From Chitinophaga sp. (GTDB lineage Bacteria > Bacteroidota > Bacteroidia > Chitinophagales > Chitinophagaceae), in assembly GCF_019236475.1 (NCBI RefSeq), contig NZ_JAFAIX010000014.1:62001-126000 (forward strand): a DNA stretch of 64,000 bases, in the 5' to 3' direction. Below the pieces are notes generated by a model. The model worked only from the letters and a program-made list of their open reading frames with translations, had not been told where the DNA came from and searched no databases. Position numbers and translations under genes: made by a program. The first letter of the stretch is position 1; every line of letters starts with the position of its first letter. This document shows positions 24,459 through 33,227 of the stretch, one piece after another.

Positions 24459-25208
24459 TTATTTAAACCGGTTCATCATTCTGCCTTCTTCTCCAGGATA
24501 CAGCGATGGTGCGGGATCTGACTGAAACAATGTCTTGGAATGAATATCCATACCGGAAAGCCGGCCATAAAACCCGGCTCCGGTATCCATATTCCAGACA
24601 TTGCAGGCATGCATGGGCTTATATACATCGTAATTGAGCGTAGGGGTATGACCGATATAGATCTCCGCAAATAATCGCAGCTTTTGCGGATATAATTCCG
24701 GATGGGTAGCCACTCGGCTGTTCATAGTACGGGCCAGCTCCCAAAGGGTCCGGTCTCTCATCAGTACGGATACATCTCCCTGTGCCAGTGGGCCACCTTC
24801 TGCCGTATAACCGCCATGGATAAAGAGTCGGCCTTCCGTATCCTTATAGTAATAATGCATGTTGCGGAAAAAATGAAGATGTTCCTGTATGGCTGCCGTG
24901 GAGTAGCCTTCATAACTTTTAATCGTAGAAACGCCATGGCTTTTCATCCAGTCCAATCTATATGCGTGTCCGCTTAACCAGGCTTCACACATATCATCAT
25001 GGTTTCCTTTTATAAAAATGCAGGAAATGCGTGTCTGTAAATCGATGAGGAAATCTATCAGTTGAGCCGACTCAGACCATCCATCTACATAATCTCCCAG
25101 GAAAATCAGTTGATCGGCGCCTTGGGGTTGTATTCGCTCCAGCAACTGCTGTAAGGCGCGCAGTCCTCCGTGAATATCTCCAATTACTATCGTTCTATGG
25201 TTCTTCAT
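24459..25208 (-). CDS. Calcineurin-like metallophosphoesterase (PPP-type protein phosphatase)
   Basis: 249 residues from the ATG at 25208 (MKNHRTIVIGDIHGG), chosen because the first metal motif then sits right after the start as is usual; a longer frame adds 36 residues. The metal-binding motifs are GDIHGG, FLGDYVDGWSES, KGNHDDM and later FIHGGY and YIGHTP, giving the full dinuclear metal site of bacterial PPP phosphatases. Substrate is unknown; members act on phosphoproteins or dinucleotides. The gene is divergent from the lipase gene and meets the DUF2306 gene stop-to-stop. Confidence 0.9.
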   Translation of the reverse strand: MKNHRTIVIGDIHGGLRALQQLLERIQPQGADQLIFLGDYVDGWSESAQLIDFLIDLQTRISCIFIKGNHDDMCEAWLSGHAYRLDWMKSHGVSTIKSYEGYSTAAIQEHLHFFRNMHYYYKDTEGRLFIHGGYTAEGGPLAQGDVSVLMRDRTLWELARTMNSRVATHPELYPQKLRLFAEIYIGHTPTLNYDVYKPMHACNVWNMDTGAGFYGRLSGMDIHSKTLFQSDPAPSLYPGEEGRMMNRFK

Positions 25209-25341
25209 TGCATCCTTATTTATCATATCTTCAAGATAGGATTCTTTTACGGGAATCCCTGTTTTATCAAACAAAAGTAAGATCATTCCTGTTGTATCTT
25301 CTATCATTGGTAGCAAGTCTGCTCACCCCAAATTTCAATTC

Positions 25342-26316
25342 ATGGAACGGTTTCAATACTCCCCCTCCCACGCCAAGCTCTGTATGACACTTAGTGCCAT
25401 GGCCTATGCCGGACCTATGTCTGCCATAGAGTGGCTGCTGGCGGACCCAGGACTCCCCACCAATGAAGAATGGGAGCTGCAATGGTATGGCGCTGCCGGG
25501 GAAAATGCCCTGTTTTGCGCTTGGAATAAGAACAGTGGCGCATATGCCATTTCTGTTCGAGGAAGTGTCTGGAAAGAATTCTCCAATATTTTTGAGGACG
25601 TGGATGTCGTTAATGTATCCCCCTGGCACAACGGTTATATTGCCAAAGGTATTTGGGATGGTCTGCAAAACCTGGTATCTATCCTGAATGCATCTGGGCA
25701 TTCCATTATTCCTTACCTGCGGGAAACCTGCTTCCAGCATAAAGAAGTACCTACGATTTTTATCACTGGGCATAGTCTGGGTGGAGCGCTGGCCAATGCT
25801 TTGTCGTTGTACATACAGGAACAACTGGGGCGGCCGGTTAACCTGATCGTATATACGTTTGGCGCTCCTGGTATTGGAGATGCCACCTTCACTGCGTATT
25901 ATGACCAGATTTTCAATACCATGCTCTGTCAGGCTTTTCGGGTATATAACGATAAGGATGTGATTCCTTATGCCTATGGTGACCTGCAAGAGATTATTCC
26001 CGAGAATTTACCAGTAGCTACTAAAGGTATGCTGAATTTTTTCTGGGATAATAGTATCCGGGTATTCATGAAGATATTGCTGGAAATGGACCGGAAGTAC
26101 GTACAAATAGGGCCTTATACACATGTGCTTTCGAACGCTGCGATGCGCGTAAGACCTTATGATATCTTACCAACTCCACCTGTCAATCGCGGAGCTGAAC
26201 TGAAGAGTTGGTTTACATATGAGCATGGGGTAAATACCTATTTGTATTTACTGGAAACACCTCTTTTGCCCGCACTGCCCTATCCTGTCCCCATTTCGGA
26301 GACCGAAGAGGCGTAA
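25342..26316 (+). CDS. Class 3 lipase-fold alpha/beta hydrolase
   Basis: 324 residues with the lipase class 3 nucleophile elbow in PTIFITGHSLGGALANALSL (serine at about 145) and the following VNLIVYTFGAPGIGDATF. The AYAISVRGSVWKEFSNIFEDVDVV stretch is the usual front part of this family (oxyanion region). AFRVYNDKDVIPYAYGDL supplies the acid and the catalytic histidine is probably in the later GPYTHVLS. There is no signal peptide, so it is likely cytoplasmic. It precedes the unknown 550-residue gene by 54 bp on the same strand, suggesting cotranscription. Confidence 0.85.
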   Translation: MERFQYSPSHAKLCMTLSAMAYAGPMSAIEWLLADPGLPTNEEWELQWYGAAGENALFCAWNKNSGAYAISVRGSVWKEFSNIFEDVDVVNVSPWHNGYIAKGIWDGLQNLVSILNASGHSIIPYLRETCFQHKEVPTIFITGHSLGGALANALSLYIQEQLGRPVNLIVYTFGAPGIGDATFTAYYDQIFNTMLCQAFRVYNDKDVIPYAYGDLQEIIPENLPVATKGMLNFFWDNSIRVFMKILLEMDRKYVQIGPYTHVLSNAAMRVRPYDILPTPPVNRGAELKSWFTYEHGVNTYLYLLETPLLPALPYPVPISETEEA

Positions 26317-26370
26317 TTCCATAAAATACAATATCTTGCTGCGCATTAGTGTTACCCAAATTTATAGTGA

Positions 26371-28023
26371 ATGATTAAAGCGCAGGAAACCATTGCCACA
26401 GATATTGCCAAAGCCGTATCTAGCCTGATTGAAAAGCTGAATGCCAAAGTAGATGCCGCCACTGTAGTAAAACGGTCCAAATTACAAGCTGGCGTTTTTG
26501 ACTTTATCCGATTTGTTTATAAGGATGGAGAGCTGTACCTCTACTCTACAGATGATGATTTCAGTGATGCAGACATGCATGTGGAAGGCATTGCCGTTCC
26601 AGGGGTACTGACTACTCCTGAAGCTGTTCTCCAATTGGCGACAGTATTGCATCCCATGCTAGCAACCATTATTGGAGCCTACGACCAGTTGCCCATCCTA
26701 GATTACAAATTTGAGGTGTATGGAGAAGTAGTTGTTGGGAAGACACGGGTCAAAGTGCCTGCATATGTACATATATCATCTTTCAAAAAACAGCAGTTAC
26801 AGCGGAACATGGAGGAATACCTCCACGATAAAGTAACTAACGGTCAATACCCTACGAAAGATCTGGATACCTTCTTTCTCTCGCGGCACTTGCTGGACGA
26901 AGAATTACGCGGAGCCCTTGATACACCGGCTATCCAATCTATCATAGAAAAGATCCATCTGTTGAACAAGACTAGCAGAAAGGGTTTGAGACAACATCGA
27001 TATTATCTGATCAATGCATTGCGTCAGTGGGCAGAAAAACATTTTCTGCCGCAATACTACGACGTTAGCAATAATCTATATAAAGGTACCGTATATACGT
27101 TGCGGGCGGAACATCCAGAGGCGCCTGCTTCTCTACTGGACTTGCTCCTGTATACTGCTGTCATGATCATTCGCTATGAGCCTAATTTTACGCGTCCTGT
27201 AGGAGTGAGATTTGCGGAAATGGCTGGCGAACTGGGAGCCCTGAGCGCCGCTCCCCTATTACGTTTCGGCACAGGTAAGTATGCAGACCTCCAAACAGCA
27301 GATGTAGAAATCCAGGCCAACGATATCTTGGCTACCGTTAAGATCAATATCCTCCAGGAAAATGAAGCGGCCTATGAACAGGCATTGCAATACCTCACCC
27401 AGTTGCTACAGCAGGAGTTTCCGCGGAGTTATGCCATCAAGCTGAAATCCAAGGTGAAGCTGTTGTTGGAAATAAAGAAAATAGGTAAGACAGACACGCA
27501 TCGTTTTTTTGCGAATGCACTCCAATATCCGACTTTATATCCACTGCTGGAAGCCTATGCACGCGTGGCTTTCGCCGAAGAATTTGAATGGTATACAGAT
27601 GCAGAAGAGGAGCTCTGTGCATTGCCAGGCACCTATGCCGTATTCGGACTCGGACTAACCGATGATACCTATTTCCCACTGGTAAGGGATTATATGAAGC
27701 AGGTAGACTCGGAGCATCAATCTGTCCAAAACCAATTCACGATTGCCTTTGCAGCTAAGTTTGGGGTGTGTCTCCCTACCATCCCAACACTTGTTTCCTG
27801 CTTACTGGCTTGTCAGGAAATGAAGCCGCTGAAAGAATTCGCGGCTTTCGAACAGCCTGAAAACCTAGGTCAACTGCTGGCGGACTTAAAGGATCAACCA
27901 GACTATAATGTGGAACATGTGATCGCATTGATCTGGGGCTCCAAACAAAAACTGGCTACACAGGCCAAAAAGAAAAACGCGCCGGAAGCATTACAACAGT
28001 TGCTAGCCCTCGCTGGCAAATAA
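26371..28023 (+). CDS. Unknown 550-residue cytoplasmic protein
   Basis: No signal peptide and no membrane segment. The N-terminal 150 residues mix helix and strand (FDFIRFVYKDGELYLYSTDD, FEVYGEVVVGKTRVKVPAYV); the rest appears helix-rich, and the C-terminal tail is basic (KQKLATQAKKKNAPEALQQL). I do not recognise the family with certainty; it may match one of the DUF6xxx families reported from Chitinophaga. It follows the lipase gene at 54 bp and ends at a strong hairpin terminator, so the two form a likely two-gene operon. No catalytic motif is visible. Confidence 0.6.
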   Translation: MIKAQETIATDIAKAVSSLIEKLNAKVDAATVVKRSKLQAGVFDFIRFVYKDGELYLYSTDDDFSDADMHVEGIAVPGVLTTPEAVLQLATVLHPMLATIIGAYDQLPILDYKFEVYGEVVVGKTRVKVPAYVHISSFKKQQLQRNMEEYLHDKVTNGQYPTKDLDTFFLSRHLLDEELRGALDTPAIQSIIEKIHLLNKTSRKGLRQHRYYLINALRQWAEKHFLPQYYDVSNNLYKGTVYTLRAEHPEAPASLLDLLLYTAVMIIRYEPNFTRPVGVRFAEMAGELGALSAAPLLRFGTGKYADLQTADVEIQANDILATVKINILQENEAAYEQALQYLTQLLQQEFPRSYAIKLKSKVKLLLEIKKIGKTDTHRFFANALQYPTLYPLLEAYARVAFAEEFEWYTDAEEELCALPGTYAVFGLGLTDDTYFPLVRDYMKQVDSEHQSVQNQFTIAFAAKFGVCLPTIPTLVSCLLACQEMKPLKEFAAFEQPENLGQLLADLKDQPDYNVEHVIALIWGSKQKLATQAKKKNAPEALQQLLALAGK

Positions 28024-28035
28024 GCATATTTATAG

Positions 28036-28096
28036 GCAGCGCTGTCGCTTGAAAAGTTCAGTTATAATAAGCTGCAACTACGAGTGACAGCGCTGC
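28036..28096 (+). terminator. Intrinsic terminator of the lipase operon
   Basis: GCAGCGCTGTCGCT (28036-28049) pairs with AGTGACAGCGCTGC (28083-28096) with a single G-U pair, around a 33-nt loop, followed directly by ATTTTTATTT. It starts 13 bp after the stop of the 550-residue gene. Confidence 0.8.
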
Positions 28097-28105
28097 ATTT
28101 TTATT

Positions 28106-28113
28106 TATATTTG
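28106..28113 (+). promoter_or_regulatory. -7 promoter box of the first WG-repeat gene
   Basis: TATATTTG, an exact TAnnTTTG match, 18 bp upstream of the ATG at 28132. It lies directly behind the U-run of the preceding terminator. No clear -33 TTTG could be placed since that position falls in the hairpin stem. Confidence 0.45.
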
Positions 28114-28131
28114 GGTACTATCCACATATCT

Positions 28132-29967
28132 ATGAAAGTTTGCGCTGTTTTGGTTTTAGCACTGATACTCTGTAGCTGTTATCATCCCACTACTTCCCCA
28201 TTATTTCTGTATCAGGACAATGGTAAAACAGGTTACATCGATCAACAGGGTAAAATTGTTATTCCTGCCAGGTTTGCGGCAGCACAGGAATTTTCGGAAG
28301 GTCTGGCGGCTGTTCGCATAGGCGGTTACTATGGTTATATTGACAAGTCCGGCAAAACTATTATTAGTGCCCAATTTGATTACGCCACAGGATTTTCGCA
28401 TGGGCTGGCGCTGGTATACAAAGGGCCAATTGCCCAATACATTGATAAATCCGGACATACAGTTAGCCCGGTATTCTCCGAAGGGGAAGTATTTACCCAT
28501 GGTACGGCCATTGTTACGAACTTTAAAGGGCAAAATGGCCTCATGGATACAACAGGGAAACTGTTACTGGAGACGATCTATCCATATATTGAGCGGGTAA
28601 AAGGCGGTTTGTTCCGTACTGCTGATTCAAATAATAAATTGCAGTTGCTGGATCGCCATGGGAAACCATTGCCCTTCGAAAAAAATTATGCAGCGCTACT
28701 CCCCTGGCAAGATGATCATCTATTAGCTAGACTGAAAGCGCCTGACAGTCTTCGTAACGATATGGTGATACTGGATCTCTCAGGACACGAAATCTTCCGA
28801 TATGGCAGCGATCAGATAAATCCCCAATACCTGGCTGAAGGTAATATTATCCTGGATAGTATGGCCCATGGCAAAGCATCTAGCTATATGGTATTATACA
28901 ACCTGCTGCAAAAAACTATCTTACTAAATAGTATTGACGTATATACGCCGTTTAATCATCATCGGGCACTCATAAGGGTAGATGATTATTTGCTGCTGCT
29001 AGTGAATAGGGATGGCGACTTCATTCATGTCCAATCCCAAGGCATGCTGGAAGAAGGTTTTCAATTCGGATATGCTTTTGTCACTAAAGATCATGGGTTT
29101 GGCATGATTGATACGACAGGAGAATTTGTTTTCCCACAGCATTATGGAAGAATCGTTCCATATGGCGCAACTGATTCTACTTTTCTCTTCGGAGAAATGG
29201 ATGATTATTATGGTAAAATCGGCATGGCCGACAGATCCGGTAAAACCTTATTACCCAGTGTGCTCCAGCGTGTTGACCCGCGAGGATTTGTAAATGGATT
29301 ATTGCAGTGTGAAAAAGATAATGTACTAGCATATATAAATCCAAGCGGAAAAGTAGTATGGCAGGGAAAGAAAGACCGGAAATTACCACGCTTGAACATT
29401 GACTATATGCGGGATAATGAATACTATGCGGAAGATAATTTAGGTGGTTTTATTTCCACTCCTTTTGATCCAATACCCAATGACAAGTATTTTGCATACC
29501 CAAAGGATATTCGTTCCCTAAACAAACAGTTTGCTAAATCCCTGCTATTGCAGGTAGATACTATATTCCCCACCCATATTGACGATAAGTACAAAGGCTA
29601 TAAGGTACAAATCATTAATAATACGGACAGTACTATCCAGTTTGATTTACAGGATTTCAAGCTATTCATGCAGATGCAAGCATTTGTCGATAATAAATGG
29701 GTGGGTATTGAGCGTCTTCCAATGTTGAGTTGCAAACACCCTCTTATTACGGTTCCGTTGAGGAATGGAGAGTACTGGGAATTAGTATGTCCTACATATG
29801 AAGGGGCGCAAAAAGTACGATTACGCATGTCTCTCCGTTACGCGATAAGTCCAGAAGTGGGAAGTGGTGAGATTTTCAGTAATGAATTCAGTGGTAGTAT
29901 AAATCCCGGACAACTATGGAGAACACAGGAAAATAAGGAACTGTACAGGATAAGCATACATAATTAA
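28132..29967 (+). CDS. WG-repeat lipoprotein 1
   Basis: 611 residues from the ATG at 28132, which places a lipoprotein signal at the start (VLVLALILCSC); an upstream ATG at 28084 falls in the terminator and is rejected. About eight WG repeats follow, for example KTGYIDQQGKIVIPARF, YYGYIDKSGKTIISAQFDYA, FGMIDTTGEFVFPQHY and IGMADRSGKTLL; tryptophan is mostly replaced by tyrosine or phenylalanine. The last 130 residues form a different domain (YKGYKVQIINNTDSTIQFDL, GEYWELVCPTYEGAQKVRLR) that reads like a beta-sandwich. The next gene encodes a full-length paralogue. Surface anchoring and ligand binding are inference; function unknown. Confidence 0.82.
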   Translation: MKVCAVLVLALILCSCYHPTTSPLFLYQDNGKTGYIDQQGKIVIPARFAAAQEFSEGLAAVRIGGYYGYIDKSGKTIISAQFDYATGFSHGLALVYKGPIAQYIDKSGHTVSPVFSEGEVFTHGTAIVTNFKGQNGLMDTTGKLLLETIYPYIERVKGGLFRTADSNNKLQLLDRHGKPLPFEKNYAALLPWQDDHLLARLKAPDSLRNDMVILDLSGHEIFRYGSDQINPQYLAEGNIILDSMAHGKASSYMVLYNLLQKTILLNSIDVYTPFNHHRALIRVDDYLLLLVNRDGDFIHVQSQGMLEEGFQFGYAFVTKDHGFGMIDTTGEFVFPQHYGRIVPYGATDSTFLFGEMDDYYGKIGMADRSGKTLLPSVLQRVDPRGFVNGLLQCEKDNVLAYINPSGKVVWQGKKDRKLPRLNIDYMRDNEYYAEDNLGGFISTPFDPIPNDKYFAYPKDIRSLNKQFAKSLLLQVDTIFPTHIDDKYKGYKVQIINNTDSTIQFDLQDFKLFMQMQAFVDNKWVGIERLPMLSCKHPLITVPLRNGEYWELVCPTYEGAQKVRLRMSLRYAISPEVGSGEIFSNEFSGSINPGQLWRTQENKELYRISIHN

Positions 29968-30040
29968 TCATGGAGAAAGATCCACCTGTAAACTAGCTAT
30001 TATCTAATATCGTTTTCATATCATCTCAGATCCCTTACAT

Positions 30041-31903
30041 ATGAAAAAAACAGCTTTTCCAATATGGCCTCTTTTCGGAGCCATACTATTGCTGCTGCAA
30101 GCCTGTGATGCAGGTTTACAACACCATTCGCATTCAAATGGTCAACCTAGATTCGTCATCCAGGAAAATTACAAACAGGGCTATATCAACGAGCGGGGCG
30201 AAATGGTTATCGCTGCCCGGTTTGTAGTCGCACAGGACTTCTCAGAAGGACTGGCTGCGGTTCGTGAAAACGGTTATTACGGTTACATTGATGAATCGGG
30301 AAGACCTGTAATTGAAGCAAAATTCGATTATGCCACCCCCTTTTCAGAAGGACTGGCCTTTGTTTACAAAGGAGATACCGGCCAATATATTGACCGATCA
30401 GGGATAATGGTAATTGCTGGATTTTCCAATGGCGGTCCTTTTCATAATGGAAAAGCCATCGTTGAATCCAGATTTAATCATACCGGCATGATTGATTTAT
30501 CAGGCAAATTGTTATTGGATACGGTATATCAACATATTGCGCTGTTGAATCATGGCCTGATCCTTACAAAAAAAGAGGACGAAGGTTGGGTGTTGAGCGA
30601 TAGTACTGGTCTTACGCATACTGTTATGAATAGAGTTTCAGAAATAGAGTCCCCATCGAATGGATATATGGTCGCTTGGTTAAAAGTGCCTGATAGCATG
30701 GGGAATGACAATATATTACTGGATTCTTCCGCACAGGAAATATTCCGATATAATAGTAACATCTTAAGTACCCAAGAACTGTTGGATGGAAAAATCATCC
30801 TGCGTCACCGGGATTCAATAGGCCACAACAGTAGATACTTATTCGATTTACATAGTAAAAAAATCCTACTAAGAGGAATAGACTACAATCCTACAACCTT
30901 CTCCAATAACAGATCCATCATGACGGTCAATGATAACATCGTATTGATGAAGGGCAACGGGGAAGTAATACCAACTAAATTTAACGGATTCAAAGACAAT
31001 GGTTTTCAATATGGCTATGCATTTGTACGGGAAGGTGGCAAATATGGCATGATTGATACAATGGGTAAATATCTTATCCAACCGCAGTATGAGAATATTC
31101 TCCAGTATGGTATGACCGCCAATTATTTCTTTTTCACCCAACAGGATACATTAGGAAATGAGAAATTTGGAATGGCCGACAGAAAAGGTAAAATCATCCT
31201 ACCTGCTGTACTGGAAGCGGTAGATGTAGGAGGCTTTATTAACGGACTACTGCGGTGCACCAAAGACAGCCTGCTCACCTACATCAATGAGCAAGGGAAA
31301 ATCATCTGGCAGGCAAAAAACAATCAACACTTATTCCCTTTAAATATTGATTACAAACTGGAAGCTTATTGTTATGTAGAAGAAGATACTACCAATCAAA
31401 TCAAATTCAGATATGCCCCAAGGACATATCACCCACTCCCACGTCCTATTCAGCACCGCAGCACCTATGTAGCCAATGCACTTCAGATCCAAATAGACAC
31501 CACTACTATCGTGCCTTTTGAAAACCTTTACAAGGGCTATAAAGTACGTATTATCAATAATACCGACAGCACTATTCAGTTTAATGCCCAGGATTACCGA
31601 CTGTATATGAGCATGCAGGCATATATCAACAACAAATGGCAAAATCTGGAATATTTTCCGCAAAGCTGGTGTGGAAACAGCTATATGCAAATACCTCTCA
31701 ACGCTGGTAATTACTGGGAATTAACATGCCCTGTTTATGAGGGTAGCCAACGGGTAAAGCTACGATTCTCCCTACTGTATGTTAATGGTAAAGATGTGGA
31801 GGGGGAAGTATTCAGTCAGGAATTTTCAGGTAGTATTAACCCCGCACAGCGATGGAGAAACATGCCTCATTTCCGAAGCAATATCATGGACCCTTACAAT
31901 TAA
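30041..31903 (+). CDS. WG-repeat lipoprotein 2, tandem paralogue
   Basis: 620 residues with a lipoprotein signal (GAILLLLQAC). Its layout copies the preceding gene: WG repeats (QGYINERGEMVIAARF, YYGYIDESGRPVIEAKFDYA, YGMIDTMGKYLIQPQYENI, FGMADRKGKIILP) and the same C-terminal domain (LYKGYKVRIINNTDSTIQFN, GNYWELTCPVYEGSQRVKLR, FSGSINPAQRWR). Many segments match the first copy residue by residue, so this is a tandem duplication that has since diverged. The gap between the two is 73 bp. A perfect 14-bp hairpin follows the stop codon. Confidence 0.82.
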   Translation: MKKTAFPIWPLFGAILLLLQACDAGLQHHSHSNGQPRFVIQENYKQGYINERGEMVIAARFVVAQDFSEGLAAVRENGYYGYIDESGRPVIEAKFDYATPFSEGLAFVYKGDTGQYIDRSGIMVIAGFSNGGPFHNGKAIVESRFNHTGMIDLSGKLLLDTVYQHIALLNHGLILTKKEDEGWVLSDSTGLTHTVMNRVSEIESPSNGYMVAWLKVPDSMGNDNILLDSSAQEIFRYNSNILSTQELLDGKIILRHRDSIGHNSRYLFDLHSKKILLRGIDYNPTTFSNNRSIMTVNDNIVLMKGNGEVIPTKFNGFKDNGFQYGYAFVREGGKYGMIDTMGKYLIQPQYENILQYGMTANYFFFTQQDTLGNEKFGMADRKGKIILPAVLEAVDVGGFINGLLRCTKDSLLTYINEQGKIIWQAKNNQHLFPLNIDYKLEAYCYVEEDTTNQIKFRYAPRTYHPLPRPIQHRSTYVANALQIQIDTTTIVPFENLYKGYKVRIINNTDSTIQFNAQDYRLYMSMQAYINNKWQNLEYFPQSWCGNSYMQIPLNAGNYWELTCPVYEGSQRVKLRFSLLYVNGKDVEGEVFSQEFSGSINPAQRWRNMPHFRSNIMDPYN

Positions 31904-31904
31904 T

Positions 31905-31944
31905 ATTCAAAGAGTCCACATCTGGAGATATGGACTCTTTGAAT
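31905..31944. terminator. Bidirectional terminator overlapping a convergent stop codon
   Basis: ATTCAAAGAGTCCA (31905-31918) and TGGACTCTTTGAAT (31931-31944) are exact reverse complements around a 12-nt loop. The last base belongs to the stop codon of the convergent lipoprotein gene. Confidence 0.78.
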
Positions 31945-32594
31945 TATTGCTGTGTAATCTTATCAATATACACTGTAAACGTAGCATTTACATGAATATC
32001 CTGTGCACCACATACCGGCGCATTATACGCAGGCTGACGGCCCGAATTGGCCAACATATCCTGTATACATGGCATGGATAAATCTGCACTGGCGTAGGCG
32101 GCATTATAATTATAACTTCCTCTCAGCCGCAGATATTTCCCCATATCAGTGATATCCGTCAAATTCATATGTACCTTACTGTTAGTACGATTGATATCTG
32201 TATCAAAATAGAGGAAATACATTCCCCCGCTGTAGTCTTTCCGATCATTAGAAGTGCCGATGGTAGTTTGACCGCCGGTAGACAGCATTCCATCGAATAC
32301 CTGTTCCCCTTTTATCAACTGCATAGGCAGTGCCCCACAGGATACATGATATGCTTTTCCAGCCGAATCTAGGTCGGCAGTAATGGTAAAGGTTTCAAAA
32401 CCAGTTTTGGTAAATTTCGTATAGCCAACAGTGGATTTTTGGGCAATCTTAAATTGCTTGTTAACACTTCCGGAGATCTGAACGGCAATGCTATCAACGG
32501 GTTGATTACTATTATCAACTGTAGATTTATCACTTTTGCTACAGGCGGTCAACAAGGATACTGCAATCGCAGTATACAACAGCGGTTTAAACAT
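31944..32594 (-). CDS. Small lipoprotein, unknown function
   Basis: 216 residues with a lipoprotein signal (AVSLLTAC). The mature part is strand-rich (VQISGSVNKQFKIAQKSTVG, FETFTITADLDSAGKAYHVSCG, YSGGMYFLYFDTD) and has four cysteines besides the lipid one that could form two disulfides (HVSCG, MPCIQ, PVCGA and the context around them). No family recognised. It stands alone, followed by a hairpin shared with the WG-repeat gene. Confidence 0.6.
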   Translation of the reverse strand: MFKPLLYTAIAVSLLTACSKSDKSTVDNSNQPVDSIAVQISGSVNKQFKIAQKSTVGYTKFTKTGFETFTITADLDSAGKAYHVSCGALPMQLIKGEQVFDGMLSTGGQTTIGTSNDRKDYSGGMYFLYFDTDINRTNSKVHMNLTDITDMGKYLRLRGSYNYNAAYASADLSMPCIQDMLANSGRQPAYNAPVCGAQDIHVNATFTVYIDKITQQ

Positions 32595-32687
32595 GGTTAA
32601 ATTTTGGGGGCAAATTTAAGGTAAATTATTATTCCTTCCAGGCAGCAGGCTCCATATCTCGTATAGCCGTACTCAAGGGATTGATAT

Positions 32688-33164
32688 TTACTTTACGACG
32701 TTGGCCCGGATCATTTTCTTGATGATGGTAATCTGTCCGAGATGATAATGGGTATGTTCAATTAATCCTGTTAAATTACGATAATAATTTCCATATTTCG
32801 GGTCCGCAAAGTCCTTATCCAGCTTAGTTTCACCCAATGCGGCTATTGCTACAGCCAACTGCTCCGCTTCTGCCAGCGCTTTATTCACCAACTCCTTCCA
32901 TTCTTCCGCTGTTGTAATCACGGGTACATCAAAACTCAATTTATCACTGGCTACCAACGGTCCTCCTTGCAATACCTTCAAGACAGGGCTGACATAATAA
33001 TTCATATGAAACACGAGCACCGCAATGGTATTCAAATCATGTAACTGCGTGGTAGCTTCTTCCCAGGTAATGTCTGCCAGGGTATCCTTCAGATTCACAC
33101 TGGTCCAGTTTCCACCGAAATGCACATCCCGAAAGTGTTTGGCTATTTGTGAAGTAAGGGTCAT
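32688..33164 (-). CDS. DinB-like four-helix protein
   Basis: 158 residues matching the DinB/YfiT superfamily: an N-terminal helix with HFRDVHFGGNW, a second helix LHDLNTIAVLVFHMNYYVSPV with the conserved histidine, and the C-terminal LTGLIEHTHYHLGQITIIKK with the HxxHxxQ-type pair. These histidines bind a divalent metal in the family, and some members are thiol transferases, but no thiol can be assigned here. The gene lies between a lipoprotein and the MocR regulator, without obvious functional link. Confidence 0.75.
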   Translation of the reverse strand: MTLTSQIAKHFRDVHFGGNWTSVNLKDTLADITWEEATTQLHDLNTIAVLVFHMNYYVSPVLKVLQGGPLVASDKLSFDVPVITTAEEWKELVNKALAEAEQLAVAIAALGETKLDKDFADPKYGNYYRNLTGLIEHTHYHLGQITIIKKMIRANVVK

Positions 33165-33227
33165 TGGGTTAAAGTTTTCTTGTAGGCATATTATTTTTCA
33201 CCTTCTATAAACAATATAAGGAATTAA

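Noticed and set aside
24456..24461. DUF2306 and phosphatase stop codons directly adjacent
   Set aside because: Convergent genes with zero spacing are unusual but can arise by chance; no shared function or terminator seen.
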